DNA of 54,756 nucleotides, from positions 1 through 54,756 of the forward strand of contig CALXVP010000010.1 of assembly GCA_944392125.1 (NCBI GenBank). The letters are read 5' to 3'. This DNA comes from an uncultured Alphaproteobacteria bacterium (lineage in GTDB: Bacteria; Pseudomonadota; Alphaproteobacteria; CAAHEQ01; UBA3637). Of the stretch, positions 8,472 through 17,468 are shown in pieces (position 1 is the stretch's first letter; every line of letters begins with the position of its first letter). The position numbers and the translations under genes are program-made. The notes under the pieces are model-generated. The model was not told where the DNA came from, searched no databases, and saw only the letters and a program-made list of their open reading frames with translations.

Positions 8472-8515
8472 GAAAATGTAAGACGACATTTTTATTGACA
8501 AAAAGAGAGGGTATA

Positions 8516-9094
8516 ATGAACGAAGAAGCACAAAGCCGTTTGATGACAGCATGCAAACTGGGGAAACTCAAAGATGCGCAAGAAGCAATAAAAGACGGGG
8601 CTAATTTAAAAATTCAAGGATTGGTAGATAAGCGGGAAGTTAGGCTGAACGGGGTCAAAACAATTGCTCGGGTATATGCTGTTCCTGCATTAGTTGCTTT
8701 ACAAGCTTATCGGCGATTTAAGACAGAGGAAACCAAAGCGTTATTCCAGGATTTGATGCGAAAAGAAAATTTCTTGACGGGTGATGTAGTAACTGTGAAC
8801 GTTAAAGAGATGAAAATGAATGATAAGGGCGTAGAATATTGTAGCGGACAACACGATTATCGGTATACAGTAAAAGATTATATTGATGTTTGCCACGGAA
8901 GATTAGAAGGAAAACCGGGTGCGATGTTTTTAAATAAAATGATTACACAAGATAAAGAAGTTCTTATATCGCTGTTTATGCGCGAAACGGCGTTTGCAAA
9001 CGGGAGCAGACAAGAACAACCGAAAGCAAGAGTATCTTCACGGTTTACGTTTGAAACGATGGTGCAAGCCAAACAAAATGTCGGCAAAGAATGA
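8516..9094 (+). CDS. Hypothetical protein with an ankyrin-like N-terminus
   Basis: The start is the ATG at 8516, preceded by AGAGAGGG. An in-frame TTG seven codons upstream has no ribosome-binding site. The 192-residue product begins with LMTACKLGKLKDAQEAIKDGAN, which matches one ankyrin repeat helix-turn-helix. The rest is soluble and charged with no recognised domain, no signal peptide and no membrane segment. I do not know its function. A good promoter and start make it a real gene. It lies between the HAD gene and thyX, but the gaps on both sides argue for its own transcript. Confidence 0.7.
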   Translation: MNEEAQSRLMTACKLGKLKDAQEAIKDGANLKIQGLVDKREVRLNGVKTIARVYAVPALVALQAYRRFKTEETKALFQDLMRKENFLTGDVVTVNVKEMKMNDKGVEYCSGQHDYRYTVKDYIDVCHGRLEGKPGAMFLNKMITQDKEVLISLFMRETAFANGSRQEQPKARVSSRFTFETMVQAKQNVGKE

Positions 9095-9163
9095 TTTTCC
9101 TAAAAAAATATCTATAAAAGACAGAATTGCCCAACCGGAATCGTGAGAAAATAGAAAAATAAA

Positions 9164-9221
9164 CTTGCCGATGTCAGCCATAACCGATAAAATCGGATTT
9201 TGTGGTCTTGACGTCGGCAAG
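9164..9221. repeat. 58-bp interrupted palindrome
   Basis: The outer arms CTTGCCGATGTCA and TGACGTCGGCAAG pair over 13 positions with one G-T or mismatch. Inside them CCA/TGG and CCGAT/ATCGG (3-nt loop) continue the hairpin. The right arm overlaps the predicted thyX -35 box. On the minus strand the hairpin is followed by TTTATTTTTC. It could be an operator, a terminator or attenuator, or a mobile palindromic element. Confidence 0.75.
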
Positions 9222-9236
9222 AAAACAATGTAAAGA
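9208..9236 (+). promoter_or_regulatory. Possible thyX promoter overlapping the palindrome
   Basis: TTGACG (9208-9213), 17-bp spacer, TAAAGA (9231-9236). The -10 box is weak. The -35 box is part of the right arm of the palindrome, so a protein binding the palindrome would block it. Confidence 0.45.
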
Positions 9237-9277
9237 TAAAACGGTAATCAATCGTGAGATAACTCGGAGGTTGGACA

Positions 9278-10252
9278 ATGGTGAAGTGTGAAAAAGCAAG
9301 CGCAGATATTTATGCGTTGAGCCGTGCGTCGGATATTACGCGACATGTTGAGAAATGCGGACGCACTTGCTATAAATCAGAAGCAAACATAACGCCCGAA
9401 TCGGCTGATAAATTTATTACGGGAATTTTGAAATCCGGCCACGAGTCGGTGATTGAACACGCCAACCTTATTTTTATCTGCCCGCAGTCAACACGGAATG
9501 AAAGGGCGTTGTTTGATTGCTTACGCCATGTGCGGGGATTATCTGTTTCCGATGACGTGCAGGCGGATAAAGAGATATTTGTTATGTCCGGTAATATGCG
9601 CACTTTCCGCGATATTTATAAGCAAACGGGAATTAAAGATTTTGATTGCTTTTTTCAAAAAACGGCAGGATTGGCAATTTTTGCGCAAGATTTAAGGGAC
9701 AGGCGTATTGGGTTTGAGGGCTTACAATTTGTCAGCGTTCAAAACAGTGCCTATGGTGATTTACATAATTATGCCACGGTTCACTTGGTATGCGATATCG
9801 GATTTTATAAAGATGTTACACGCCATCGGCCTTGCTCATTTTCCATTGAATCAACCAGATATTGCAATTATTCCAAAGATAAATTCGGCAGTGAACTCGT
9901 CATGTTAAAGCCGATTAACTTAAAAGAAGGGATGCCTGAATATGCCGTTTGGCTGGATTGTATGAATCAAATTGAGCAACACTATATGGCAATGGCTTCT
10001 CTGCCGGATATCAAAGCCGATCAGTTGCGCATGATGTTGCCTCATTCCACGAAAGCAGATGTGGTTATGACATGCAATTTTGCCGAGTGGAAGCATATTT
10101 TCTCTTTGCGTTGTGCAAAACAAGCGCATCCCTCCGTTCGTCAAGGAATGTTAAATGTTTTGAGTTTGTTGTATCAGGCGTATCCGCAGGTATTTGCAAA
10201 CCTGTATCAACAATATGAATCGGATATTTTACTGTTTCGTAATCAAGCCTAA
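9278..10252 (+). CDS. thyX: Flavin-dependent thymidylate synthase
   Basis: ThyX makes dTMP from dUMP using methylene-tetrahydrofolate and FAD. The diagnostic motif RHRPCSFSIESTRY (about residues 181-194) fits the RHR-x7-S signature including the SxRY tail. GHESVIEHANLIF near residue 55 matches the conserved FAD/dUMP-side block. At 324 residues it is longer than the usual 210-260; the extra length sits between these two blocks and at the C-terminus. GGAGG is 8 bases before the ATG. Together with the HAD nucleotidase it gives this patch a deoxynucleotide role. The long form resembles those carried by some phages, but nothing else phage-like is near. Confidence 0.9.
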   Translation: MVKCEKASADIYALSRASDITRHVEKCGRTCYKSEANITPESADKFITGILKSGHESVIEHANLIFICPQSTRNERALFDCLRHVRGLSVSDDVQADKEIFVMSGNMRTFRDIYKQTGIKDFDCFFQKTAGLAIFAQDLRDRRIGFEGLQFVSVQNSAYGDLHNYATVHLVCDIGFYKDVTRHRPCSFSIESTRYCNYSKDKFGSELVMLKPINLKEGMPEYAVWLDCMNQIEQHYMAMASLPDIKADQLRMMLPHSTKADVVMTCNFAEWKHIFSLRCAKQAHPSVRQGMLNVLSLLYQAYPQVFANLYQQYESDILLFRNQA

Positions 10253-10327
10253 ATAACGGCATATCTATCTGCAACATCACTCAACCCGTTCACTGTTCAA
10301 GGATTGTTTAATGAGCTGACGTGATGG

Positions 10328-11047
10328 TTAATAATGAATTGTGAGCGTTCCTTTTTCGGTCGGCAACGTTATCTTCTTTTTGGATGTGGCCGATTCGTTT
10401 TTCTCAATTTGCTTTTGTAATTTCGTTGCTTCTGAAAGCACGTTGCGTGGTTTATCGGTAAATGAAATAAAATCCATATCCTCGTCGCCCAGCTCCTTTT
10501 GCCGTTTCATTTCATCCAACTGATACCGCAAGTTGTCCCAATAATGATTGATGTTTAAAAACACAACGGGCTTTTTTTCCTGCTCACCGGTGCCGACGGC
10601 AATAATATATCCCGTAACCTCATCCAGCGTTTCCACGCCTCCCGGTAAAATAACAATCATATCGGCATTTTCATACAGCCGGCGTTGGCATTCCTGAACC
10701 GTATCGGCTAACAGTGTATTATTTTGCCGACACGGATGATTTTGCGGACATTGCTCATCATACACTTCGGGCATTGAAATAGTGATAATTTCCGTTTTCG
10801 CATCGGTTGCACCTTGATAAACATCTCCCATCAATCCATAAATACTGCCGTTATAAATCAATGTCTTTTTCTGTTGCCCGAGAATTTTGCCGAACTGATA
10901 CGCGGGCGAGTGGTAATTCTTGGAAAAATGCGGGGAGGAAGAGCCGAAAACGGTAATATTCGCCATTTCCGCGTGCGCATTGCTTGACAGAATAAGTGCG
11001 GAACAAACAAGCGTGAACAGACTGTTTCGTAAAATTGTTTTCTTCAT
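10328..11047 (-). CDS. LOG-family (lysine-decarboxylase-like fold) protein with a signal peptide
   Basis: The body matches LOG-family nucleotide phosphoribohydrolases: the YNGSIYGLMGDVYQGA block near residue 70 and PGGVETLDEV near residue 140. Family members release bases from cytokinin-type or other nucleoside monophosphates, usually with PGGxGTxxE; here the second Gly is Glu. Unusually, the first ~26 residues form a textbook signal peptide (KKTILRNSLFTLVCSALILS, then SNAHA). An internal Met at residue 28 would give a cytosolic protein. However, the strong GGGGAGG just before the first ATG supports the exported form. It follows trpS by 26 bp on the minus strand. Confidence 0.8.
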   Translation of the reverse strand: MKKTILRNSLFTLVCSALILSSNAHAEMANITVFGSSSPHFSKNYHSPAYQFGKILGQQKKTLIYNGSIYGLMGDVYQGATDAKTEIITISMPEVYDEQCPQNHPCRQNNTLLADTVQECQRRLYENADMIVILPGGVETLDEVTGYIIAVGTGEQEKKPVVFLNINHYWDNLRYQLDEMKRQKELGDEDMDFISFTDKPRNVLSEATKLQKQIEKNESATSKKKITLPTEKGTLTIHY

Positions 11048-11073
11048 TCTTCCTCCCCGCCTTTTTCGTTGAT

Positions 11074-12093
11074 TTATTTGCGATTAAAGATGGCGTCTTT
11101 CACCCGTTCCAAAACAGGGCGCGCAATTTGACGCGCTTTCTGGGCTCCGCTTTGCAACATATCGTTTACTTCATCAAAATGATCCATATAGTAGAAGTAT
11201 TTTTCGCGTTTTTCCGAAACTTCATCTAAAATGGCCTGTAACAGCATTTTTTTGATAGAGCCATAACCCATTCCGCCTTTTTCAAGCCCCTCTTTAATTT
11301 CCGCAACAACCGATTCGGGCGCAATGCCACGCGCAATATGGTAAAGCAAAATATCATCCGGATTTTTTTTATCGTTAATATCCTGGCAATCCGTTTTAAT
11401 ACTCATAACGGCCTTTTTGATTTCGTTATCCGAACCGAACAAAGGAATAACGTTATGGTAACTCTTGCTCATTTTTTGCCCGTCAATACCAGGTAAAACT
11501 TGCGCCGATTCCGTCAGGTAAGAGGCCGGAATTTTAAGCACTTCTTTTTCATAATGGGCATTGATGGCGCCGGCAATATCTGCCGCGATTTCCACGTGTT
11601 GCACTTGATCCTTGCCGACGGGGACAAAATCGGTATCATACGATAAAATATCCGAAGCCATTAAAACGGGATATGTGTATAATCCCATATTGATGCCGGC
11701 ATCAGTGGGTTCTCCGCGTGCAATATTTTTATCGACGGCTGCCTTATAAGCATGTGCTTTATTCATAAAACCTTTGGGGGTATATGCCATTAAAATGGTT
11801 GTCATTTCAAACAATTCCGGCACATCGGATTGTTTGTAAAACAAAGATTTTTCGGGATTTAATCCGCAAGCCAAATAAGCGCAGGCAATCTCTTTTGTTA
11901 ATCGACTGAGAAGCGGGGCATCCTTAATAGCGTTAATAGCATGATAATCGGCCACGAACATAATATGTTTACCGTTTTGATTCACTTTATGCCCGAACTC
12001 AATAGCCGGCTTAATCGCGCCGACATAGTTTCCGATATGTAATGTTCCCGTGGGTTTAACGCCCGTTAAAATTGTTTTGTTTTCATAATTCAT
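11074..12093 (-). CDS. trpS: Tryptophanyl-tRNA synthetase
   Basis: This 339-residue class I synthetase has the normal bacterial length. The HIGH motif is TGTLHIGNYVGA at about residues 15-26. The KMSKS loop is intact (GQKMSKSYHN near residue 210), and DQVQHVE is the usual tryptophan/ATP-side block. It charges tRNA-Trp in the cytosol. On the minus strand it precedes the LOG-family gene and lies 87 bp after the possible lysozyme-like gene. That gap contains a small CTCCGA/TCGGAG hairpin (about 12149-12163) of unknown role. Confidence 0.97.
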   Translation of the reverse strand: MNYENKTILTGVKPTGTLHIGNYVGAIKPAIEFGHKVNQNGKHIMFVADYHAINAIKDAPLLSRLTKEIACAYLACGLNPEKSLFYKQSDVPELFEMTTILMAYTPKGFMNKAHAYKAAVDKNIARGEPTDAGINMGLYTYPVLMASDILSYDTDFVPVGKDQVQHVEIAADIAGAINAHYEKEVLKIPASYLTESAQVLPGIDGQKMSKSYHNVIPLFGSDNEIKKAVMSIKTDCQDINDKKNPDDILLYHIARGIAPESVVAEIKEGLEKGGMGYGSIKKMLLQAILDEVSEKREKYFYYMDHFDEVNDMLQSGAQKARQIARPVLERVKDAIFNRK

Positions 12094-12180
12094 GGTAATT
12101 GCTCCTTAAAATAAATAAAAGAATAAATGGTGTTAAAATGCTGTTATGCTCCGATAGTCGGAGGGGTTAAAATGCCCGCA

Positions 12181-13563
12181 TCACCATCGTTCTTTCGGGG
12201 AGACAATCATTAAATCATCAACAACCAGCGTATGTTCCGTATTGTTCTTTTTATTATATGCCGTTAAACGATCAACAGCCTCATCGGCAAGCGAATCTTT
12301 TAAAATCGTATTTAAAGATTTTTCATCCGTTGGTTTTGTCTTTAAATTTTGAACGGCTGATACCATTGTAATCGGCCGTATTTGATTCGGTAATTGAAGA
12401 ACAACGTCCGATCTGAAAAGGTGCGTATAAACTAACCGATGCGCCACTTGTTCGGCTTCTTTGATTTCATCCATCGTTAATTCCGAACCTTTGATGTTTT
12501 GATAGCATTGCATGGCCGTCAGTGTCATAAATTGTTCCATTAAAACGGTGGCTTGCGCTTCTCTTCTCATGATATTATCTTCAAATGTAGCCGTAAAATC
12601 TTTCAATGCATTCATAAAAAAGACGGATTGAGATTCCGGTGTGGCCGGTTTGCCATTACGGGCTTGCTTTTCCTTTTCGGTTCGGTATGCCATTTTGCAG
12701 AGTAACTGACGCATTTTGCACCGCGTCGGTTCATTTTTTTCCTGACTGTCCGAAAAATTAAGAGATGAACTCATTTTACCGGCTATTGCATTTTTATAAA
12801 ATTTAAATTTTTTTACACCCGTATCTCCGAATTGATATGCGAAATCAGCTGCCAATGCCTCGGAAAAAAGAGAACTTCCCAAAAACGGATTTTCTTTTAA
12901 AATCTTATTGAGTTTCTTTTCATATTCTTTGCCGGCAACGAAAAGCGCATTTTCGCGACTGATACGAGGCACGTCCGTCCCGGCAAATAACACGGCTTCT
13001 TGCGAAAGTGGGCGCAATCTGCGTGTGAGAATATTTCCCTCTATTTCATCCCCGTTGGCATTCGTCAGTTTCCCGACTTTCCCTCCATCCTTGATAACGG
13101 TATCACGTGCATCTCGTTTTGCAAAACATTCGCTAACCAGCGCTTCTTTTTCCTTCATTGAAAGTGATCTACCGTTGCGATGAATATCCAAATCCGCCAG
13201 AACGTCTAAACCTTCTTTGCATAACTTACCGTCTTTATATTCAATTTTGACGCCGTATCCGATTGTTAAGGCATTTCCGGAGCAAAAGTAAAAAGAGGTA
13301 AACGGTTCGGATGAAAATGTTTCATCCTCATTTTTGCTGACAATATCGCTTTCCATAGAACCCGTAAGCGCAAATTTATTCATTAACATTTTTTGACGCC
13401 GTTGTGCTTCCGACTCTTGTGTTTTGCTCATTGAATCTTGGAAATACATATATTCCGACACCAAACTTTGTGTTAATTCATCAGCTGGATCAACGGTTGC
13501 AGTCGGTTCTGCCGACTCAGGTTTAGCATTGCTTGTATTTGATAATGTATCGGATAAGCTCAT
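12181..13563 (-). CDS. Hypothetical protein, possibly GH24 lysozyme-like
   Basis: I chose the second in-frame ATG (460 residues) because GGAG lies 6 bases before it and is formed by the first codons of the longer frame. The centre reads SEPFTSFYFCSGNALTIGYG, which resembles the T4-lysozyme active-site strip (Glu, then Tyr-x-Asp, then TIGxG). Here the Asp position is Cys and the Glu is one residue nearer. FAYQFGDTGVKKFKFY further on resembles the helix after the active site. If real, it would be a muramidase-like fold. There is no signal peptide. The N-terminal 40 residues are Ser/Thr/Ala-rich and the C-terminal half is helical and unrecognised. The gene is certain; the fold is a guess. Confidence 0.75.
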   Translation of the reverse strand: MSLSDTLSNTSNAKPESAEPTATVDPADELTQSLVSEYMYFQDSMSKTQESEAQRRQKMLMNKFALTGSMESDIVSKNEDETFSSEPFTSFYFCSGNALTIGYGVKIEYKDGKLCKEGLDVLADLDIHRNGRSLSMKEKEALVSECFAKRDARDTVIKDGGKVGKLTNANGDEIEGNILTRRLRPLSQEAVLFAGTDVPRISRENALFVAGKEYEKKLNKILKENPFLGSSLFSEALAADFAYQFGDTGVKKFKFYKNAIAGKMSSSLNFSDSQEKNEPTRCKMRQLLCKMAYRTEKEKQARNGKPATPESQSVFFMNALKDFTATFEDNIMRREAQATVLMEQFMTLTAMQCYQNIKGSELTMDEIKEAEQVAHRLVYTHLFRSDVVLQLPNQIRPITMVSAVQNLKTKPTDEKSLNTILKDSLADEAVDRLTAYNKKNNTEHTLVVDDLMIVSPKERW

Positions 13564-13615
13564 TTTTTGCTCCATAAATCTTGATATTTTTTACTTATAA
13601 AATTTAATTGTTCAC

Positions 13616-13644
13616 ATTATATAAAATTTCTTCCCCTTTTTCAA
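13616..13644 (-). promoter_or_regulatory. Sigma-70 promoter of the 460-residue gene
   Basis: On the minus strand TTGAAA (13639-13644), 17-bp spacer, perfect TATAAT (13616-13621). The start would be near 13609, about 45 nt before the chosen ATG. Confidence 0.8.
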
Positions 13645-13688
13645 CTGCTTTATTTTCTGTTTTTAGATTTTTTTCGTAAGAAAAGCAC

Positions 13689-13717
13689 TTGCAAAACATT
13701 TAAAATATCTTTAAGAT
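13689..13717 (+). promoter_or_regulatory. Sigma-70 promoter of the oad operon
   Basis: TTGCAA (13689-13694), 17-bp spacer, TAAGAT (13712-13717). The start would be near 13724, about 15 nt before the oadG ATG. Confidence 0.7.
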
Positions 13718-13738
13718 AACTTTTCAAGGGGGTCGAAT

Positions 13739-13918
13739 ATGATTACACAAAGTTTATTGATTACAGTGCTCGGAATGGGCGGCGTGTTTTTTTTCTTGTT
13801 TTTAATGATATGTTGTATGCATTTGCTGGAAGGATTTGTTCCGATGCAAAAAAACAAGAAGTTAGAAAAAATTGCACTGGCGATTGCCGTTGCCAAACGT
13901 GGTAAAATATCAAAGTAA
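13739..13918 (+). CDS. oadG: Oxaloacetate decarboxylase gamma subunit
   Basis: This 59-residue gene is easily missed by length cut-offs. It begins MITQSLLITVLGMGGVFFFL, a membrane helix with the GMG pattern of OadG, and ends in a short Lys-rich cytosolic tail. In Na+-pumping decarboxylases the gamma subunit anchors the alpha subunit to the membrane beta subunit. It is shorter than the usual ~80 residues because the tail is reduced. AGGGGG lies 6 bases before the ATG. It comes directly before oadA and oadB on the same strand, giving the classical G-A-B order. Confidence 0.85.
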   Translation: MITQSLLITVLGMGGVFFFLFLMICCMHLLEGFVPMQKNKKLEKIALAIAVAKRGKISK

Positions 13919-13925
13919 GATGAAA

Positions 13926-13991
13926 TGCTGTTGCCGAAAAACGTGATATAATATGAACATAACGTTGAATACGGCAAAAAGCTAAACAGCA
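13926..13991. other. Nested inverted repeats between oadG and oadA
   Basis: Three nested arm pairs fold this intergenic segment: TGCTGT/ACAGCA, TGCCG/CGGCA and AACGT/ACGTT around a ~17-nt AT-rich loop. The element ends about 40 nt before the oadA ATG. It could be an RNA stability or expression-ratio element within the operon, or an operator. No T-run follows, so it is not a standard terminator. Confidence 0.5.
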
Positions 13992-14034
13992 AATTATATG
14001 AAATAGAAAATAATGCAAGGGGGGAAAAGTTAAA

Positions 14035-15894
14035 ATGGTTGCTAAAAAGAAAAAAATTTCGTTTATGTGCACGGCATTTCGGGACGGGTTTCAATCCGTT
14101 TTCGGTGCACGCGTGTTGTCAAAAGACTATTTGCCGGTGGTAAAAGATGCCGTAGAAGCGGGTATTACCAACATTGAGGCCGGTGGCGGTGCTTCATTTC
14201 AAGCGGCGTTTTTTTATAATAACGAGAATGCGTTTGATGTGATGGACGAATTTCGCAGAATTTGCGGAGAGGGTGTTAATTTACAAACATTGGCTCGGGG
14301 CGTGAACGTTGTCGCGCTTGATTCGCAAAGTTCCGAACTGATTAAATTACACGCCGAATTATTTAAAAAACACGGCATGAGCACGATTCGGAATTTTGAC
14401 GCATTAAATGATCCCGAAAATTTACTTTACAGCGCGCAATGTATTGTAAACGCCGGATTGAAACATCAACTTTGTGTGGCGATGATGTCTTTACCGCCGG
14501 AATGCAAAGGGGCTCATACGCCTGATTTTTATGAAGATAGATTAAAGAAATTTATTAAGGCGGATATTCCGTTTGATTCGCTTTGTTTTAAAGATGCGTC
14601 GGGCACAAGCACGCCGGCCGTCGTTCGCGAAACAATCGCACGGGCGCGGAAAATCGTCGGAAAGAAAATGCCGATAGAGTTCCACTCGCACGAAACGGCG
14701 GGGACGGGTTTGGCGTGTTATTTGGCAGCCATTGAGGGCGGTGCCGATATTGTGGACTTATCCATGGCTCCCGTATCGGGCGGAACGTGTCAGCCGGATA
14801 TTGCAACGTTATGGCATGCATTAAGAGGCACGGAGTATCAACTGGATTGCGATATTGATGCCGTGATGAAAGTGGAAAGCCGGTTGAAAGAAGCGCTGGA
14901 TGATTATTTCATTCCGCCGGAAGCCTTGCACGTTGAACCGCAAATTCCGTGGTCGCCGATGCCGGGCGGTGCGTTAACGGCCAATACGCAAATGTTGCGT
15001 GATAACGGTTTGATGGATAAATATGCCGAGATTATTAAGGCAATGGAAGAGGTTGTTTTAAAAGGCGGATTCGGCACGTCGGTTACGCCCGTTTCGCAAT
15101 TTTATTTCCAACAAGCATTCAATAACGTAATGCAAGGGCCGTGGAAGAAAATTGCAGAGGGGTATGGTAAAATGGTGTTGGGCTATTTTGGGAAGACGCC
15201 CGTTAAGCCTGATGCGGAAGTCGTGAAAATTGCTTCCGAACAGTTGGGATTACCGCCCACGAAAGAAGCCGTTTTATCTATCAATGATAAAAACCCGAAA
15301 AAATCGCGCGCCTTTTATGAGGGCAAACTGAAAGAGGCGGGCTTACCGCTCACGGATGAAAACGTGTTCATTTGCGCTTCATGCGGTGATAAGGGAATTG
15401 CTTTCTTGCAAGGGAAAGGCAAAATCGGCGTGCGGTATAAAGAAAAGGCTGTGCCGTGCCAACCGACGAATACGCCTGTTTCAAACGAGTGCGATGTATC
15501 GGTTGACGGCGAATCATTTCATATCGTCTTTGACGGTAACAAAGCAACCGTAAACGGCACAACGTATCAATTCTCGCAAGACGGCACGGGGCAAACGGGA
15601 AGCAATAATGCCACGGATACATCTAAACCGGGTGCGCCGACAAATGCCTCCGACGGTGATAAAGGCACTGCCGGTATGCCGACGGCTATCAAAGCCGGCA
15701 CGCCGGGAACCGTTACGAAAGTTCTCGTGCAGTCAGGGCAGGCAGTTGCTCCCGAAACAGATGTGTGCGTGATTGAAGTGATGAAAATGGAAACATTTGT
15801 CAAGGCAGGCAAAGCGGGTAAAATCGGCACGATTTATGTATCAACGGGTGCAACGGTTGTTGCGGGGCAAACCTTAATGGATATTGTTGCTTAA
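14035..15894 (+). CDS. oadA: Oxaloacetate decarboxylase alpha subunit (biotin carboxyltransferase)
   Basis: This 619-residue protein has the full OadA layout. The N-terminal carboxyltransferase barrel carries TAFRDGFQS near residue 12, CFKDASG near residue 183 (carbamylated metal-site Lys) and [11 protein letters not shown] near residue 219 (HxH metal ligands). A conserved central domain follows. Then come a Thr/Gly/Asn/Pro-rich flexible linker (about 510-545) and a C-terminal biotinyl domain with EVMKMET, where Lys584 would carry biotin. It decarboxylates oxaloacetate to pyruvate by moving CO2 to biotin. The isolated protein could also be a pyruvate carboxylase B subunit, but the flanking oadG and oadB decide for the sodium pump. 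Confidence 0.93.
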   Translation: MVAKKKKISFMCTAFRDGFQSVFGARVLSKDYLPVVKDAVEAGITNIEAGGGASFQAAFFYNNENAFDVMDEFRRICGEGVNLQTLARGVNVVALDSQSSELIKLHAELFKKHGMSTIRNFDALNDPENLLYSAQCIVNAGLKHQLCVAMMSLPPECKGAHTPDFYEDRLKKFIKADIPFDSLCFKDASGTSTPAVVRETIARARKIVGKKMPIEFHSHETAGTGLACYLAAIEGGADIVDLSMAPVSGGTCQPDIATLWHALRGTEYQLDCDIDAVMKVESRLKEALDDYFIPPEALHVEPQIPWSPMPGGALTANTQMLRDNGLMDKYAEIIKAMEEVVLKGGFGTSVTPVSQFYFQQAFNNVMQGPWKKIAEGYGKMVLGYFGKTPVKPDAEVVKIASEQLGLPPTKEAVLSINDKNPKKSRAFYEGKLKEAGLPLTDENVFICASCGDKGIAFLQGKGKIGVRYKEKAVPCQPTNTPVSNECDVSVDGESFHIVFDGNKATVNGTTYQFSQDGTGQTGSNNATDTSKPGAPTNASDGDKGTAGMPTAIKAGTPGTVTKVLVQSGQAVAPETDVCVIEVMKMETFVKAGKAGKIGTIYVSTGATVVAGQTLMDIVA

Positions 15895-15914
15895 AACAGG
15901 CGAAAGGGAAAACC

Positions 15915-17165
15915 ATGAATACAAAATCGTTTTATAAATGGCTTTTGATGTTCATTGCTGCGTGTGCTTTGTTTGGTATGGCAGCGTGTATGTTCCCGTC
16001 GGTCGGCTTAATTTTTGAGCAGACGGGTGTTTTTCAATTACTCACCGAAACAACAACGGCACAATTATTTTTGCCGTTGGGTATGGCACAATTGGTTATG
16101 ATTGGCATTTGTTGCATATTGCTTTATTTGGGCATTGCGCGCAAGTTTGAGCCGTTGTTATTGGTGCCGATAGCCATTGGGGGTATCTTGGCAAATTTAC
16201 CCGGTGCGGGGATGACGCAAGAGGGCGGACTTTTATATATCTTGTATCATTTCGGCATTGCAAACGGTGTTTTCCCGTTATTGATATTTTTGGGTGTCGG
16301 CGCCATGACGGATTTCGGTCCACTGCTTTCCAATCCGAAAACGGCACTTTTGGGCGGTGCGGCACAATTTGCAATTTTCGGCACATTCTTGGGTGGTATT
16401 TTGCTCACAAAATATCTGCCGTTTTTTGATTTGACATTGGCACAATCGGCCTCTATTGCCATTATCGGCGGGGCAGACGGGCCGACATCAATTTATCTTG
16501 CAGGCAAGTTAGCTCCCGAATTGCTGGGTGCCGTTGCCGTTGCGGCATATTCGTATATGGCCTTGGTCCCCGTGATACAACCGCCTGTTATGCGGGCTTT
16601 GACGACAAAAAAAGAGCGTCAAATCGTGATGACACAACTGCGGGAAGTTTCAAAGACGGAGAAGATTTTATTCCCGATTATGACGATGATTTTAACGGGA
16701 CTTTTCATTCCGATGGCCTTACCGCTTATCGGTATGTTAATGCTCGGTAATTTATTGAAAGAATGCGGGGTCACGGAACGTCTTTCCAAAACGGCAGGGA
16801 ATGACTTAATGAATACGGTAACACTCTTATTAGGCTTGTCGGTCGGTTCTAAAATGGCGGCCGAATTATTTTTGGTTCCGCAAACATTGATTGTGCTGTT
16901 ATTGGGTGTGATTGCCTTTATTATTGGCACGGGATCAGGTGTTTTAATGGCAAAAGGAATGAACTTATTTTTGAAGAATAAAATCAATCCGCTGATTGGC
17001 TCTGCGGGCGTGTCGGCAATTCCGATGGCGGCACGTGTGAGCGAGAAGTTGGGGCAAGAAGCCGATCCGAACAATCACTTGGTGATGCACGCCATGGGTG
17101 CAAATGTATCGGGCTCAATCGGCTCGGCAATAGCTGCCGGTATTTTATTGGCATTGTGTCAATAA
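15915..17165 (+). CDS. oadB: Na+-pumping oxaloacetate decarboxylase beta subunit
   Basis: The 416-residue multi-pass inner-membrane protein is the ion-translocating subunit. It couples decarboxylation of carboxybiotin to Na+ export. The diagnostic [19 protein letters not shown] (about residues 185-203) contains the essential Asp of the GGADGPT motif. Further conserved blocks are [15 protein letters not shown] near residue 120 and the C-terminal [17 protein letters not shown]. It starts 20 bp after oadA with GAAAGGGA before the ATG, and a strong terminator follows. Family members pairing with methylmalonyl-CoA or glutaconyl-CoA decarboxylases look alike, but the neighbouring carboxyltransferase type supports oxaloacetate. 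Confidence 0.95.
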   Translation: MNTKSFYKWLLMFIAACALFGMAACMFPSVGLIFEQTGVFQLLTETTTAQLFLPLGMAQLVMIGICCILLYLGIARKFEPLLLVPIAIGGILANLPGAGMTQEGGLLYILYHFGIANGVFPLLIFLGVGAMTDFGPLLSNPKTALLGGAAQFAIFGTFLGGILLTKYLPFFDLTLAQSASIAIIGGADGPTSIYLAGKLAPELLGAVAVAAYSYMALVPVIQPPVMRALTTKKERQIVMTQLREVSKTEKILFPIMTMILTGLFIPMALPLIGMLMLGNLLKECGVTERLSKTAGNDLMNTVTLLLGLSVGSKMAAELFLVPQTLIVLLLGVIAFIIGTGSGVLMAKGMNLFLKNKINPLIGSAGVSAIPMAARVSEKLGQEADPNNHLVMHAMGANVSGSIGSAIAAGILLALCQ

Positions 17166-17178
17166 AAGATTAAAAAGC

Positions 17179-17216
17179 CAGTGGCAAATCAGCTATAAAA
17201 CAGTGGCAAATCAGCC
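17179..17216. repeat. Two 15-bp direct repeats after oadB
   Basis: CAGTGGCAAATCAGC occurs at 17179-17193 and again at 17201-17215, a 22-bp period, between the oadB stop and the terminator. Role unknown. Confidence 0.85.
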
Positions 17217-17221
17217 ACACT

Positions 17222-17254
17222 AAAAAGCCTCCTTTTTGGGGGCTTTTTTATTTT
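17222..17254 (+). terminator. Intrinsic terminator of the oad operon
   Basis: AAAAAGCC-t-CC pairs with GG-g-GGCTTTTT and is followed by TTATTTT. The A-run on the left arm could also support termination on the minus strand. Confidence 0.88.
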
Positions 17255-17468
17255 CATAAACGCTTTCAAGTATGTTTTTCCGATTTCTTCTCCTATCTCT
17301 GCACGTAAAAAGATACTTGTTGCTCTTTTTGAGTGGTTATATGGCTTGCCTCATTTAAAGTAGCCGAGTTTATTCGTCTTTTTATAAGTTTCTTTTTTTC
17401 GGATTTTTGGGTTGATTGAATGAATTGCTTATGTGATAAAAGTATCGTAATCCACTTGCTTACTCACT
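17255..17468. other. Gene-free AT-rich stretch
   Basis: Nothing recognisable lies between the oad terminator and the degenerate duplicate of the parvulin gene end. Confidence 0.4.

Noticed and set aside
13711..14094. Minus-strand open frames of 127 and 103 codons
   Set aside because: They run antisense to oadG and the start of oadA, which are clearly coding on the plus strand.
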